NCBI RefSeq assembly: GCF_900143065.1
Contig: NZ_FRCX01000018.1
Coordinates: forward strand, 22,546 to 86,545
Length of the DNA stretch: 64,000 nucleotides
Source of the DNA: Duganella sacchari
GTDB taxonomy: Bacteria; Pseudomonadota; Gammaproteobacteria; Burkholderiales; Burkholderiaceae_D
Reading direction: 5' to 3'
Program-made: the position numbers and the translations under genes
The notes under the pieces: generated by a model
Database searches by the model: none
Told to the model about the DNA's origin: nothing
What the model saw: only the letters and a program-made list of their open reading frames with translations
Shown here: positions 34,865 through 43,464 of the stretch, one piece after another
Layout of the letters: each line of letters begins with the position of its first letter
Position numbering within the stretch: position 1 is the first letter of the stretch

Positions 34865-35596
34865 ATGCCCATGCACTATCTGCGGACCTACGCCGGTCCG
34901 CACCGTACCGACATCAGCAACCGCCGCCTTGGCCGTTCGCTTGCCTTCGTGGCTGGCGCGGTCAACGCAGGCGGTTTTTTCGCTGTGGGACAGTACACGT
35001 CGCATATGTCCGGGATCGTGTCGGCGTTGGCGGACAACCTGGCGCTGGGCCAACTGGCCCTGTTGTGGGCGGGACTGGCGTCGCTGGCGGCATTCTTCAT
35101 GGGCGCCGCCACGTCGGCCATCCTGATTAACTGGGGACGCCGGCACGACGCCCACAGCCGTTACGCCTTGCCCTTGCTGCTGGAGGCAACGCTGCTGCTG
35201 GTGTTCGGGCTCATGGGCGCCCAACTCGCATCGCAGGGACATATCGCCGGCACTGTCGCTTTGCTGTGCTACGTGATGGGTTTGCAGAACGCCATCGTCA
35301 CCAAGGCGTCGCGTGCGGAGATCCGCACCACGCACGTGACGGGCCTCGTGACCGATATCGGCATCGAACTGGGCAAGCTGGCTTACTGGAATCGCGATAG
35401 CATCGCCGGCCGCGTCACAGCCGACCGTCAGCGTCTGGCGCTACTGAGCTCCCTGCTGGCGATGTTCCTGTGCGGCGGCATAGCCGGCGCTTTCGGCTTT
35501 AAATACCTGGGCTTTATCGCCACTGTGCCACTGGCGTTGGTGTTGCTACTGTTGGCGATCGTGCCGCTGTTTGACGACGTGCGTGCCAACCGATAA
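34865..35596 (+). CDS. YoaK/DUF1275 family membrane protein
   Basis: 243 aa, about six membrane segments. LAFVAGAVNAGGFFAVGQYT near the N-terminus and NAIVTKASRAEIRTTHVTGL in the middle are the signatures of the DUF1275 (YoaK) family. Function is not established. The TetR gene follows within about 20 bases, so the regulator may act on this gene. Confidence 0.9.
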   Translation: MPMHYLRTYAGPHRTDISNRRLGRSLAFVAGAVNAGGFFAVGQYTSHMSGIVSALADNLALGQLALLWAGLASLAAFFMGAATSAILINWGRRHDAHSRYALPLLLEATLLLVFGLMGAQLASQGHIAGTVALLCYVMGLQNAIVTKASRAEIRTTHVTGLVTDIGIELGKLAYWNRDSIAGRVTADRQRLALLSSLLAMFLCGGIAGAFGFKYLGFIATVPLALVLLLLAIVPLFDDVRANR

Positions 35597-35614
35597 GTGG
35601 TCTATACTTGGCGG

Positions 35615-36310
35615 ATGACTGAAACCGCTACCATCCCCGTAGACAATCACCAGAAGCGCGCCGGTATCGAACGGCGCGAACGTACCAGGGCACTCATGAT
35701 CCGCAGCGCCATCGGCGTGTTTGCCCAGCTAGGCCCGGATGCACCCGTGATTGACGACTTCATCGCCGCCGCCGGTGTCGCGCGTGGCACTTTTTACAAT
35801 TATTTCAAGACCACCCACGAGCTGCTGGCGGCCGTCACGGCGGAGCTCAACGAAGAGGTGCTGGGCATGGTCGATCCGCACGTGCTGCGCTACGACGATC
35901 CGGCCGAACGCTTCTGCATCGGTACGCGTTTGTACGTACATTTCGCGCTGCGCTATCCGGTGTGGGGCGCCTTCCTGACGCGCATCGGTCCTGCCCATGC
36001 GGTGCGCGGCCGCCGGCTGGACCGCTTCCTCACGCGCGACCTGGAGCTGGGCATCGCCAATGGCCGCTTTGCCGCCGGCAGCGCGCTGGTGGTGCGGGAC
36101 ATGATACTGGGTTCAGTTTTCTTCGGCATCGAGACCTTGCTGACCGAAGGTGGCAGCAGCCAGCATATCGAAGACATGCTGTTCACCGTACTGCGCGGCA
36201 TCGGACTGGCGACGGAAGAAGCCCGGCGCATCGCCTGTATGCCGCTGCCGGAGATCGGCCCGGTGTCGTCTCCCGTCTTCGCCACGTTAAAGACAGCTCA
36301 GGATAACTGA
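35615..36310 (+). CDS. TetR/AcrR-family transcriptional regulator
   Basis: 231 aa from the ATG at 35615 (a GTG 18 bases earlier is possible). The N-terminal helix-turn-helix is DDFIAAAGVARGTFYNYFKT, at about residues 46-65. The C-terminal ligand domain is divergent. The YoaK-like gene lies directly upstream on the same strand; shared transcription and autoregulation are plausible. Confidence 0.9.
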   Translation: MTETATIPVDNHQKRAGIERRERTRALMIRSAIGVFAQLGPDAPVIDDFIAAAGVARGTFYNYFKTTHELLAAVTAELNEEVLGMVDPHVLRYDDPAERFCIGTRLYVHFALRYPVWGAFLTRIGPAHAVRGRRLDRFLTRDLELGIANGRFAAGSALVVRDMILGSVFFGIETLLTEGGSSQHIEDMLFTVLRGIGLATEEARRIACMPLPEIGPVSSPVFATLKTAQDN

Positions 36311-36397
36311 TGTGGTCTTGCTCATCTGTGCGCCATACCGGAATGGGAATTGATATCATTGGTGCCTGCTAACTTCGGCTAATTCCGACTCTACGCT

Positions 36398-38608
36398 ATG
36401 TCACAGGCCATCGCCACCACTGCAATCGACATCACCAGCTGCGAGCAGGAGCCTATCCGCACGCCGGGAGCGATCCAGCCGCACGGCTTTTTGCTGGCGC
36501 TGGATGCGCAGGGCGTCGTGGTGCAGGCCAGCGATAATCTGGCGCAGTTCACCGGCGTGGCGCCAGAACAGGCGCTGGGGCGTCCCCTGGCCGAGGTGAT
36601 CGGCCCCGCCGCCAATATGCTGGCGCTGCAGCTGGAGGAGCCGCTGCGCGAACGGCCTAGCTACCTGGCGACCGTGCGCCTTGGCGAACAGCCCTATGAG
36701 GTGCTGGCCCATGCGGGCGACCAGCTGGCGATACTGGAGTTTGAGCCGGGGGCCGGCGCGGGTCTCCAGCATTTATACCCGCTGGTGGGCGACTTCCTCA
36801 ACAAGATCAGCGAAGCCGATTCCATCGTGGCGCTGTGCCGCCTTGCCGCCGCCGAAATCCGTGCCTTGACCGGTTACGGCCGGGTGCTGGTGTACAGCTT
36901 TGACGAAGAGGGCCATGGCAACGTGCTCGCCGAATGCCTGGCCGATGGCTATGAAAGCTATCTGGGCCAGCGCTTCCCGGCCGGCGATATTCCGCGCCAG
37001 GCGCGCGAGCTGTATGTGGCCAACCGCATCCGCATGATCCAGGACGCCAACTACACGCCTTCGCGGTTGACGCCCGCCGATAATCCGGTGAGCGGCAAGG
37101 TCAGCGACCTGTCGTTTGCCGCCTTGCGCAGCGTGTCGCCGGTCCACCTGCAATACATGCGCAATATGGGCACCCTGGCCTCGATGTCGGTGTCAATCGT
37201 GATCAAGGGGCATTTGTGGGGATTGATCTCCTGCCACCACGCCGAACCGCGCCCGCTGAGTTTCCATCAGCGTAGCGTGTGCGAACAGCTGGGACAAATT
37301 CTTTCGCTCCACATCCGCAACCGCAGCGATGCCGATGAGCTGCAGTTCCGCCTTGAAGTGCGGCGCGCCATGGTGCGCGTGCTGGGCGGCCTGACGCAGG
37401 GCACGGATTTCATCGACAACCTGCGCAGCGTGCTGCCCGAGCTGTTGCACTTTGCCCGCGCGGGCGGCGTCGCCGTGGTGGTCGAGGACCGGCTCGTCAC
37501 CTTTGGCGACACGCCCACCGATGACCAGATACGCGCGCTCACACAATGGCTGGCGGCCAATGTGCAGGACGACATCTTTCACAGCGCGCACCTGAGCGAA
37601 CGTTATGCGCCGGCGGCGGAATTCAGCGACAGTGCCAGCGGCCTGATGGCGATGCCGATTTCGCGCATCCACCAGCACTATCTGCTGTGGTTCCGTCCCG
37701 AGCACGTGTACAATATCGACTGGGCTGGCCGCCCGGACAGCAAGCAGGGGGGCGCCGCCCAGCTGTCGCCGCGCACCAGCTTCCAGCTGTGGCGCCAGAC
37801 CATACACGGCACCAGCGCGCCGTGGCGCGAGGCGGAACTGGAGCTGGCACTGGAGTTCCGGGGCGCGCTGCTGGGCATTGCGCTGGAACGCGCCGAGCAG
37901 ATGGCCGACCTGGCCGAAGAACTGGGCCGCGCCAACAAGGAGCTGGAGGCGTTCTCGTATTCGGTATCGCACGATTTGCGCGCGCCCTTGCGTCACATCG
38001 TCGGCTTCTCCGACCTGCTCATGGAGACGGCCGGCAGCGATAACCCGGAACGGCGCCAGCGCTTCCTGGCCAACATCAAGGACGCGGCGCGCCTGGCCGG
38101 CAAGCTGGTGGACGATCTGCTGAGTTTTTCGCAGATGGGCCGCGCGGCGCTGCACCCCATCCGTTTCAGCATGCGCGACATGGTCCAGGGCTGCATCGAC
38201 AAACTGGCGCCCGATCTGCCGCCGCACCGCATCAACTGGGAAATTGAACCGCTGCCGGAGGTCATGGGCGACCCTGCCTTCCTCCAGTTGGCGTTGCTTA
38301 ACCTGCTGTCCAACGCCGTGAAATTTACGGGCAACGCAAATCCTGCCGTCATCCGCATCAGCAGCGAGCAACTGCCGGGCGAGACGGTATTTCATGTGGC
38401 CGACAATGGTGTCGGCTTCAACATGGAGTATGTCCATAAGCTGTTTGGCGTCTTCCAGCGCCTGCATCGCATGGAAGATTTCCAGGGCACCGGCATCGGC
38501 CTGGCCAATGTGCGCCGCATCGTCGAGCGCCATGGCGGCCGTGTCTGGGCCAACTCCGTGCCGGGCGAGGGAGCGACGTTCTCCTTCGCCTTGCCTAATC
38601 CTGACTAA
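36398..38608 (+). CDS. bphP: Bacteriophytochrome histidine kinase
   Basis: 736 aa. PAS (about 15-120), GAF (about 140-310), PHY (about 320-495), HisKA and HATPase domains in order. Cys15 in ITSCEQEPI is in the position that binds biliverdin. The GAF domain has FPAGDIPRQARELY (usually P-x-S-D-I-P) and the chromophore His residues in VHLQYMRNMG and SCHHAEPR. The phospho-acceptor is His525 (SYSVSHDLRAPLRHIVGFSD); LSNAVKFTGNAN and FQGTGIGLANVRRIVERHGG are the N and G boxes. Senses red/far-red light. The response-regulator gene follows 15 bases later. Confidence 0.95.
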   Translation: MSQAIATTAIDITSCEQEPIRTPGAIQPHGFLLALDAQGVVVQASDNLAQFTGVAPEQALGRPLAEVIGPAANMLALQLEEPLRERPSYLATVRLGEQPYEVLAHAGDQLAILEFEPGAGAGLQHLYPLVGDFLNKISEADSIVALCRLAAAEIRALTGYGRVLVYSFDEEGHGNVLAECLADGYESYLGQRFPAGDIPRQARELYVANRIRMIQDANYTPSRLTPADNPVSGKVSDLSFAALRSVSPVHLQYMRNMGTLASMSVSIVIKGHLWGLISCHHAEPRPLSFHQRSVCEQLGQILSLHIRNRSDADELQFRLEVRRAMVRVLGGLTQGTDFIDNLRSVLPELLHFARAGGVAVVVEDRLVTFGDTPTDDQIRALTQWLAANVQDDIFHSAHLSERYAPAAEFSDSASGLMAMPISRIHQHYLLWFRPEHVYNIDWAGRPDSKQGGAAQLSPRTSFQLWRQTIHGTSAPWREAELELALEFRGALLGIALERAEQMADLAEELGRANKELEAFSYSVSHDLRAPLRHIVGFSDLLMETAGSDNPERRQRFLANIKDAARLAGKLVDDLLSFSQMGRAALHPIRFSMRDMVQGCIDKLAPDLPPHRINWEIEPLPEVMGDPAFLQLALLNLLSNAVKFTGNANPAVIRISSEQLPGETVFHVADNGVGFNMEYVHKLFGVFQRLHRMEDFQGTGIGLANVRRIVERHGGRVWANSVPGEGATFSFALPNPD

Positions 38609-38623
38609 GAAACAGAAACGCCT

Positions 38624-39079
38624 ATGTTGAAACCTATCTTGCTGGTCGAAGATAACCCGCACGACCTTGAACTGACATTGATCGCGTTGGAGCGCAGCCA
38701 GCTGGCCAACGAAGTGATCGTGGTGCGCGATGGCGCCGAAGCGCTCGATTACCTGCATTCGCGCGGCGCCTACGCCAGCCGCGAACAGGGCAATCCGGCC
38801 GTGGTGCTGCTGGACCTGAAGCTGCCCAAAGTGGACGGCCTGGAAGTGCTGGCGCAGATCCGCGGCACCGGTTCATTGAAAAGCATGCCGGTGGTGATGC
38901 TGACTTCTTCCAAGGAGGAGCAGGATCTGGTGCGCAGCTATGAACTGGGCGTGAATGCTTACGTGGTCAAGCCCGTCGACTTTTCGGAGTTTGTACGCGC
39001 CATCGCGGACCTGGGCATCTTCTGGGCGGTGCTCAATGAGCCACCGCCAGGATCGCACCGTTACATCAAGCCGCAGTAG
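38624..39079 (+). CDS. Phytochrome-associated single-domain response regulator
   Basis: 151 aa, the Rcp type. LLVEDNPHDLEL gives the acidic pocket, Asp64 in VVLLDLKLPKVDGLEVL is the phosphoacceptor and VVKPVDFSEF holds the Lys. No output domain. It is 15 bases after the phytochrome and almost certainly its partner. Its 3' end overlaps the convergent hybrid-kinase gene by 14 bases. Confidence 0.93.
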   Translation: MLKPILLVEDNPHDLELTLIALERSQLANEVIVVRDGAEALDYLHSRGAYASREQGNPAVVLLDLKLPKVDGLEVLAQIRGTGSLKSMPVVMLTSSKEEQDLVRSYELGVNAYVVKPVDFSEFVRAIADLGIFWAVLNEPPPGSHRYIKPQ

Positions 39080-40682
39080 TGGAGCGGCGCCGCAGCAGGT
39101 GGCGGATGCGCGCGCTCATCGTCTCGGCGTTGTAGGGCTTTTGCAGCAGGTGCACGCCTGGCGGCAGCTTGCCGTCGTGCGCCAGTACGCCTTCCGCATA
39201 GCCGGAGGTGAACAGCACTTGCGCCTGCGGCTGCAGGCGGCGTACCAGTTCGCTCAATTGCAGGCTGCTGATACGGCCTGGCATGATGACGTCGGTGAAC
39301 AGCAGGTCAATGCGCGTACCGCTTTCCAGCATCTGTGCCGCTTGCTCCGCATCGGCAGCGCTGAGCACCTCATAGCCCAGCGCCGATAGCAGGTCGACGG
39401 TGGCGGTGCGCACGTCTTCCTCATCTTCCACCACCAGGATGGTTTCCACGCCGCTGGTCAACGGCGGCGGCGCGGGGTGAGTGTCCGTCGCCAGCGCGCC
39501 GTGGCTGCGCGGCAGGCAGATTTGCACGCAGGTGCCTTGCTTCACCACGCTTTGCAGCGCGATCTCGCCACCGGACTGCTTGACGAAGCCATACGCCATG
39601 CTCAGCCCCAGGCCCGTGCCCTGGCCGGTGGGCTTGGTGGTGAAGAAGGGCTCGAAAGCGCGCTGCATCACTTCTGCCGACATGCCGCAGCCGGTGTCGG
39701 CAATCTCAATCAGCACATAATCCTTGTCGCGGTTGCCCTCCGAGCCGGGCAGCTGTGAGCCGGCCGGCAGATTGCGGGCGCGGATGGTCAGTGTGCCTTC
39801 GCCGTCCATGGCGTCGCGCGCGTTGATGGCGAGATTGAGGATGACGTTATTGAGCTGGCCGACGTCAACCTCGGTATTCCACAACTGTGGCGCGATGTCG
39901 GTCTGCACCACGGCGCGCGGCCCCAGCACGCGGCGCAGCATGTCCTGGATGTCCGCCAGCAGCGGTGACAGTGCGGCCACCGTGTTTTGCAGCGGCTGGC
40001 GGCGCGCGAAAGCCAGCAGGTGCGCTGCCAGCTGGGCGCCGCGCTCGACGCCGTTCTGCGCGTTGCGGATGCGTTCCATGCCGCGCGCATTGACGCCGCC
40101 CGTCATCTGCAGCAGGTGCAGATTGCCGGCGATGATTTGCAGGACATTGTTGAAGTCATGTGCCACGCCCCCGGTCAGCTGGCCGATGGCTTCCATTTTC
40201 TGCGACTGGTGCAGGGCGGCCTGGCTGGCGCGCAGTTCCTCTTCGCGCTGGCGCAGTTCGAGGAAGGCGGCATCACGCTGCAGGCGGGCCTGGTAAGCGG
40301 TGCTGTGATAGCGGATGCGTGCCTCCAGCTCGCGCGCGTCCGGCCATTTGACCAGGTAGTCGTTGGCGCCCAGCGTAAAGGCGCGGGCCTTGATATCGGC
40401 GTTATCCTCGGAGGACAGTAGGATGATGGGCACATGTTCGGTGTCCGGCTGCGCGCGCAGCATGCGGATCACGTCAAAGCCGTCCGCACCGGGCATGCGC
40501 AGGTCGACCAGCACCACCGTCGCCTGGATTTCACGGCACAGCGCGACCGCCTGTGACGCATCGTGGTGGTAGCGCAGGCGTATCCCGGGCTGGTGTGACA
40601 GATGGTAGCCGATCAAATCCTCGGCCATGGCCTCGTCGTCTATCAGCAATACGGAGCAATGAAGGGAGAGCGTATCGTTCAT
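39066..40682 (-). CDS. Hybrid kinase: REC-HisKA-HATPase-REC
   Basis: 538 aa, no membrane segment. The N-terminal receiver has Asp60 (TVVLVDLRMPGADGFD). A coiled coil leads to HisKA His175 (LTGGVAHDFNNVLQIIAGN), then the HATPase domain (GTGLGLSMAYGFVKQSGGEI) and a C-terminal receiver (LLFTDVIMPG). The arrangement suggests that it receives phosphate from another kinase and then relays it. Placed between the phytochrome pair and the heme oxygenase but on the opposite strand, it is a strong candidate for the next step in the light pathway. Confidence 0.92.
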   Translation of the reverse strand: MNDTLSLHCSVLLIDDEAMAEDLIGYHLSHQPGIRLRYHHDASQAVALCREIQATVVLVDLRMPGADGFDVIRMLRAQPDTEHVPIILLSSEDNADIKARAFTLGANDYLVKWPDARELEARIRYHSTAYQARLQRDAAFLELRQREEELRASQAALHQSQKMEAIGQLTGGVAHDFNNVLQIIAGNLHLLQMTGGVNARGMERIRNAQNGVERGAQLAAHLLAFARRQPLQNTVAALSPLLADIQDMLRRVLGPRAVVQTDIAPQLWNTEVDVGQLNNVILNLAINARDAMDGEGTLTIRARNLPAGSQLPGSEGNRDKDYVLIEIADTGCGMSAEVMQRAFEPFFTTKPTGQGTGLGLSMAYGFVKQSGGEIALQSVVKQGTCVQICLPRSHGALATDTHPAPPPLTSGVETILVVEDEEDVRTATVDLLSALGYEVLSAADAEQAAQMLESGTRIDLLFTDVIMPGRISSLQLSELVRRLQPQAQVLFTSGYAEGVLAHDGKLPPGVHLLQKPYNAETMSARIRHLLRRRSTTAA

Positions 40683-40781
40683 GGGGAGCGCAAGTATAGA
40701 TATACCGATTCTACCTGAGCACGCCTCAAGGGCGCGCGCGGTACGGTTATGTTAAATTGCCAGACTCAGTTAATCAGGGGA

Positions 40782-41363
40782 ATGACGTTGGATGTATTGA
40801 CCGCCTTGCGCGCAGCGACCGCGCAGCGCCACGCAGAACTGGACACGCGCACGCCGCTGGCCGCGCCGGAGCCGGATCTGCGCGCCTACCGCAACCACTT
40901 GCAATTGCTGGAAGCGTGGCTGGCGCCGATCCACGCGTGGCTGCTGGCAGCGCCGCTGCCGCACCTGCAACGGCGCGATTATCTGAGCCTGATCCAGTCC
41001 GACCTTGCGCACCCGGCGTTGCAGGGCGTAGCGGCGGCGCCGGCTCTGGCGGACGCGGAACCCTGGCCGCAGCAGGAGAGCGAGGCATACCGCTGGGGCG
41101 TGGCGTATGTGATCGAGGGATCGCAGCTGGGCGGCGCGGTGCTGTACAAGCACCTGCGAGAGCGGCTGGCGCCGCACCCGTTGGAATATCTGCGCGGCGG
41201 GGGTAACCCCGGTCCGCGCTGGCAGCAGTTTTTGACTGCCTTGCGTGGCGCCGTGGTGACGGCGCCGCAGATCGAAGACGCCTGCCGGGGCGCCCGGCAG
41301 GCATTCGACAGCCTGATCGCGCTGCTTAATAGCTCGTCAGAGGAGACGGCTGGCCGCCCTTGA
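40782..41363 (+). CDS. bphO: Heme oxygenase, biliverdin-producing
   Basis: 193 aa from the ATG at 40782. The start is uncertain: AGGGG sits only one base before that ATG but 7 bases before a TTG at 40788, and an ATG at 40749 also exists without a ribosome-binding site. The proximal heme ligand is His17 in TAQRHAELDTR; YVIEGSQLGGAVLYKHLRE is the distal helix signature with its flexible glycines. It opens heme to biliverdin, the chromophore of the phytochrome 2 kb upstream. The 3' end overlaps the convergent binding-protein gene by 38 bases. Confidence 0.88.
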   Translation: MTLDVLTALRAATAQRHAELDTRTPLAAPEPDLRAYRNHLQLLEAWLAPIHAWLLAAPLPHLQRRDYLSLIQSDLAHPALQGVAAAPALADAEPWPQQESEAYRWGVAYVIEGSQLGGAVLYKHLRERLAPHPLEYLRGGGNPGPRWQQFLTALRGAVVTAPQIEDACRGARQAFDSLIALLNSSSEETAGRP

Positions 41364-42447
41364 AGGTGAAGATGGTCACTGGCGACTGCTTCATGTCGCC
41401 CTTGGCATCAAATGCGTACACACCGGCCACGCCCTGATACGAAGCGCCGCTGATGATGGCCTGTACCTTTTGCGCGTCGATGCTGTTCGCCTTCTGCATG
41501 CCTTGGGCGTACATCATCACGGCGTCGTAGTAGGCTGCCGCATACACGTCCGGCTCCTGCTTGAAGCGGGCCTTGAACTTGGCCTTGAAGGCCGGACCGG
41601 CCGAGGCCTTGTCCAGGATCGCGCCGCCCTGTGAGCACAGCACGTTGTCGCCGACAGCATCGCCACCCAGTTTGCCCATCTCCGCAGTGCAGATGGTGTC
41701 GCCGCCCAGCAGCTTGGCGTTGATGCCCAGCTGTTTCATCTGGCGTGCCATCGGCGCGCCTTGCGGTGCATAGCCGCCGAAGAAGATCGCTTCGACCTTC
41801 TTGGTCTTCAGCTTGGTCAGGATGGAAGTGAAGTCGAACGCCTTGTCGTTGGTGAACTCGTGGCCGGCCACGGTCATGCCGGCGGCCTTGGCCTGCTTCT
41901 TGAATTCTTCCGCCACGCCCTGGCCGAAGGCAGTACGGTCGTCGATCACGGCAACGTTTTTCAGTTTCAGTTCATTGGCAGCATACAGCGCCATTTTGGA
42001 CCCCAGCTGGGTGTCGCTAGCGTTCACGCGGTACAGGCCTTTATAGCCTTGCTGCGTGAGCTTGGGGTTGGTGGCGACGGTGGCGACCAGTGCGCCGGCG
42101 TCGTTGTAGGCGCGCGAAGTCGGGATGGCGACGCCGGAGTTGTAGGGACCGACGACGTAGCGCACGCCGGCGTCAATCAGCTTCTGGGCGGCGGCCATGC
42201 CGGCTTTCGGGTCGCCCTGGTCGTCTTCCGACAGCAGTTCGAATTTCAGTTTTTTACCGGCCACGGTGATCGGTTTGGCGTTGAGCTCTTCCACTGCCAG
42301 GCGCGCGCCGCTTTCATTGTCCTTGCCCGAGAAGGCCTGGGAGCCGGACAGCGGGCCGCTATGGCCGATTTTCACGACGGTGTCCTGGGCGTGGGCGCCA
42401 AAGGCGGTCATCAGCGCCAGGGCGGCGGCGGTAAGCTTCAACTTCAT
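41326..42447 (-). CDS. Branched-chain amino acid ABC transporter binding protein
   Basis: 373 aa from the ATG at 42447 (AGGAGAT upstream; the longer frame to 42501 has none). Signal peptide MKLKLTAAALALMTAFGAHA. The mature part, VKIGHSGPLSGSQAFSGKDN, is the LivK/LivJ fold, followed by VVGPYNSGVAIPTSRAYNDA. It delivers Leu/Ile/Val or related compounds to a LivHMGF permease, which is not encoded nearby. Full length. Confidence 0.93.
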   Translation of the reverse strand: MKLKLTAAALALMTAFGAHAQDTVVKIGHSGPLSGSQAFSGKDNESGARLAVEELNAKPITVAGKKLKFELLSEDDQGDPKAGMAAAQKLIDAGVRYVVGPYNSGVAIPTSRAYNDAGALVATVATNPKLTQQGYKGLYRVNASDTQLGSKMALYAANELKLKNVAVIDDRTAFGQGVAEEFKKQAKAAGMTVAGHEFTNDKAFDFTSILTKLKTKKVEAIFFGGYAPQGAPMARQMKQLGINAKLLGGDTICTAEMGKLGGDAVGDNVLCSQGGAILDKASAGPAFKAKFKARFKQEPDVYAAAYYDAVMMYAQGMQKANSIDAQKVQAIISGASYQGVAGVYAFDAKGDMKQSPVTIFTFKGGQPSPLTSY

Positions 42448-42549
42448 GTGATCTCCTGATAATGATGGGTAGTGCGGTCTGACGATTATCGCCAAAAACA
42501 CAAAATATTATCGTCCGAGTTGGGGCCTCAAACAGCAGCGGTTCAGAAT

Positions 42550-43338
42550 TTAATTCGGTGTGCGCTGGCGGATGCGTGCCAGCGCGGCGTTGATGCGGTC
42601 GATGATGCCGTCGTCCTTGTCGCGGGCGATGGCGAAAAATACGCCGCTGTCAGTGCTCAATGGCTTGGGCAGCACGCTGAAGCTGGCGTTGGCAGCCGGG
42701 CCGATGGCCCGCAGGCGTGGCGCCATGTAGGCGTTGATTTCCGTCTCGACCTCATGTGCGCTCTGGGTGCTGGGCTGGAACAGCAGCACCGCATCGACGC
42801 GCTTGAGCATCAGGCGCGTGAGGCGGGTGCCGCGCGAGGCGATGTCTTCATCGGTGCGGAACTGGTGGCTGTGGCGGGCATTGTCGAATTCATCGCCGTA
42901 ATGGTAGCCGCGGACAATGCCGATGGCTTTGCCGCGCAGGTCGTCAATGGTGTTGAAGGAGAAGCTGGCGTCGCTGCGGGTGACGATCCACAGGTTGTTG
43001 TAGGCGGCGACATTGGAGTAGCGCAGGGTGTGCAGGCGGTCGGCGTTGATGGGCAGGCCGAAGATCAGGCCTGCGCCGTCAAGCGCATAGCGCTCGGCAC
43101 GCGCCCATGGGTACATGTGCAGTTCGAAGGTGACGTTGAGTTCTTTTTCCAGCGCGTCCAGCAGCTTGCGTTTGAGCGGGTTGAGAGGTTTGGGCTTGCC
43201 CTGTTCGTCGAGCGTGTCGCCGATCAGCAGCGGGACGGTGGGCGCTGCGATGGCGCGCGGCGCCAGCACGCACCATAGCAGCAGCGCCAGCAGGAGGCCC
43301 GTCATTGCAAGGCGCGGTGGCGGCGTGGTGGATGGCAT
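42550..43338 (-). CDS. Periplasmic solute-binding-like protein (SBP_bac_3 type)
   Basis: 262 aa from the ATG at 43338. Signal peptide ending in ALLLWCVLAPRAIA. The body (LDALEKELNVTFELHMYPWA, FNTIDDLRGKAIGIVRGYHY) is the family 3 periplasmic binding fold, in which R-G-x-x-I-G-x-x-x-G is the hinge motif. No permease or ATPase gene is near. Proteins like this in Oxalobacteraceae are often orphan. It ends about 100 bases before the start of the LivK-like gene on the same strand. Confidence 0.8.
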   Translation of the reverse strand: MPSTTPPPRLAMTGLLLALLLWCVLAPRAIAAPTVPLLIGDTLDEQGKPKPLNPLKRKLLDALEKELNVTFELHMYPWARAERYALDGAGLIFGLPINADRLHTLRYSNVAAYNNLWIVTRSDASFSFNTIDDLRGKAIGIVRGYHYGDEFDNARHSHQFRTDEDIASRGTRLTRLMLKRVDAVLLFQPSTQSAHEVETEINAYMAPRLRAIGPAANASFSVLPKPLSTDSGVFFAIARDKDDGIIDRINAALARIRQRTPN

Positions 43339-43395
43339 GCGCCAGATTATTACAGAAAACCCGGCGCGCACTGAAAAAACCCGCAGGACCACAAA

Positions 43396-43425
43396 GGGGG
43401 CTGACCCCGTACGGGGTCAACCCCC
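43396..43425. repeat. 30-bp palindrome with CTGACCCC/GGGGTCA core
   Basis: Positions 43396-43410 and 43411-43425 are reverse complements apart from one G-T wobble. It shares the GGGGTCAG/CTGACCCC word with the 91-base palindrome at 11561-11651 and with part of 8756-8785. It lies between two minus-strand genes and may terminate or stabilise the upstream transcript. Confidence 0.8.
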
Positions 43426-43464
43426 GGCCCCAGCGCACCGGTTGAGGGGTAAAGCCGGTAGCCG

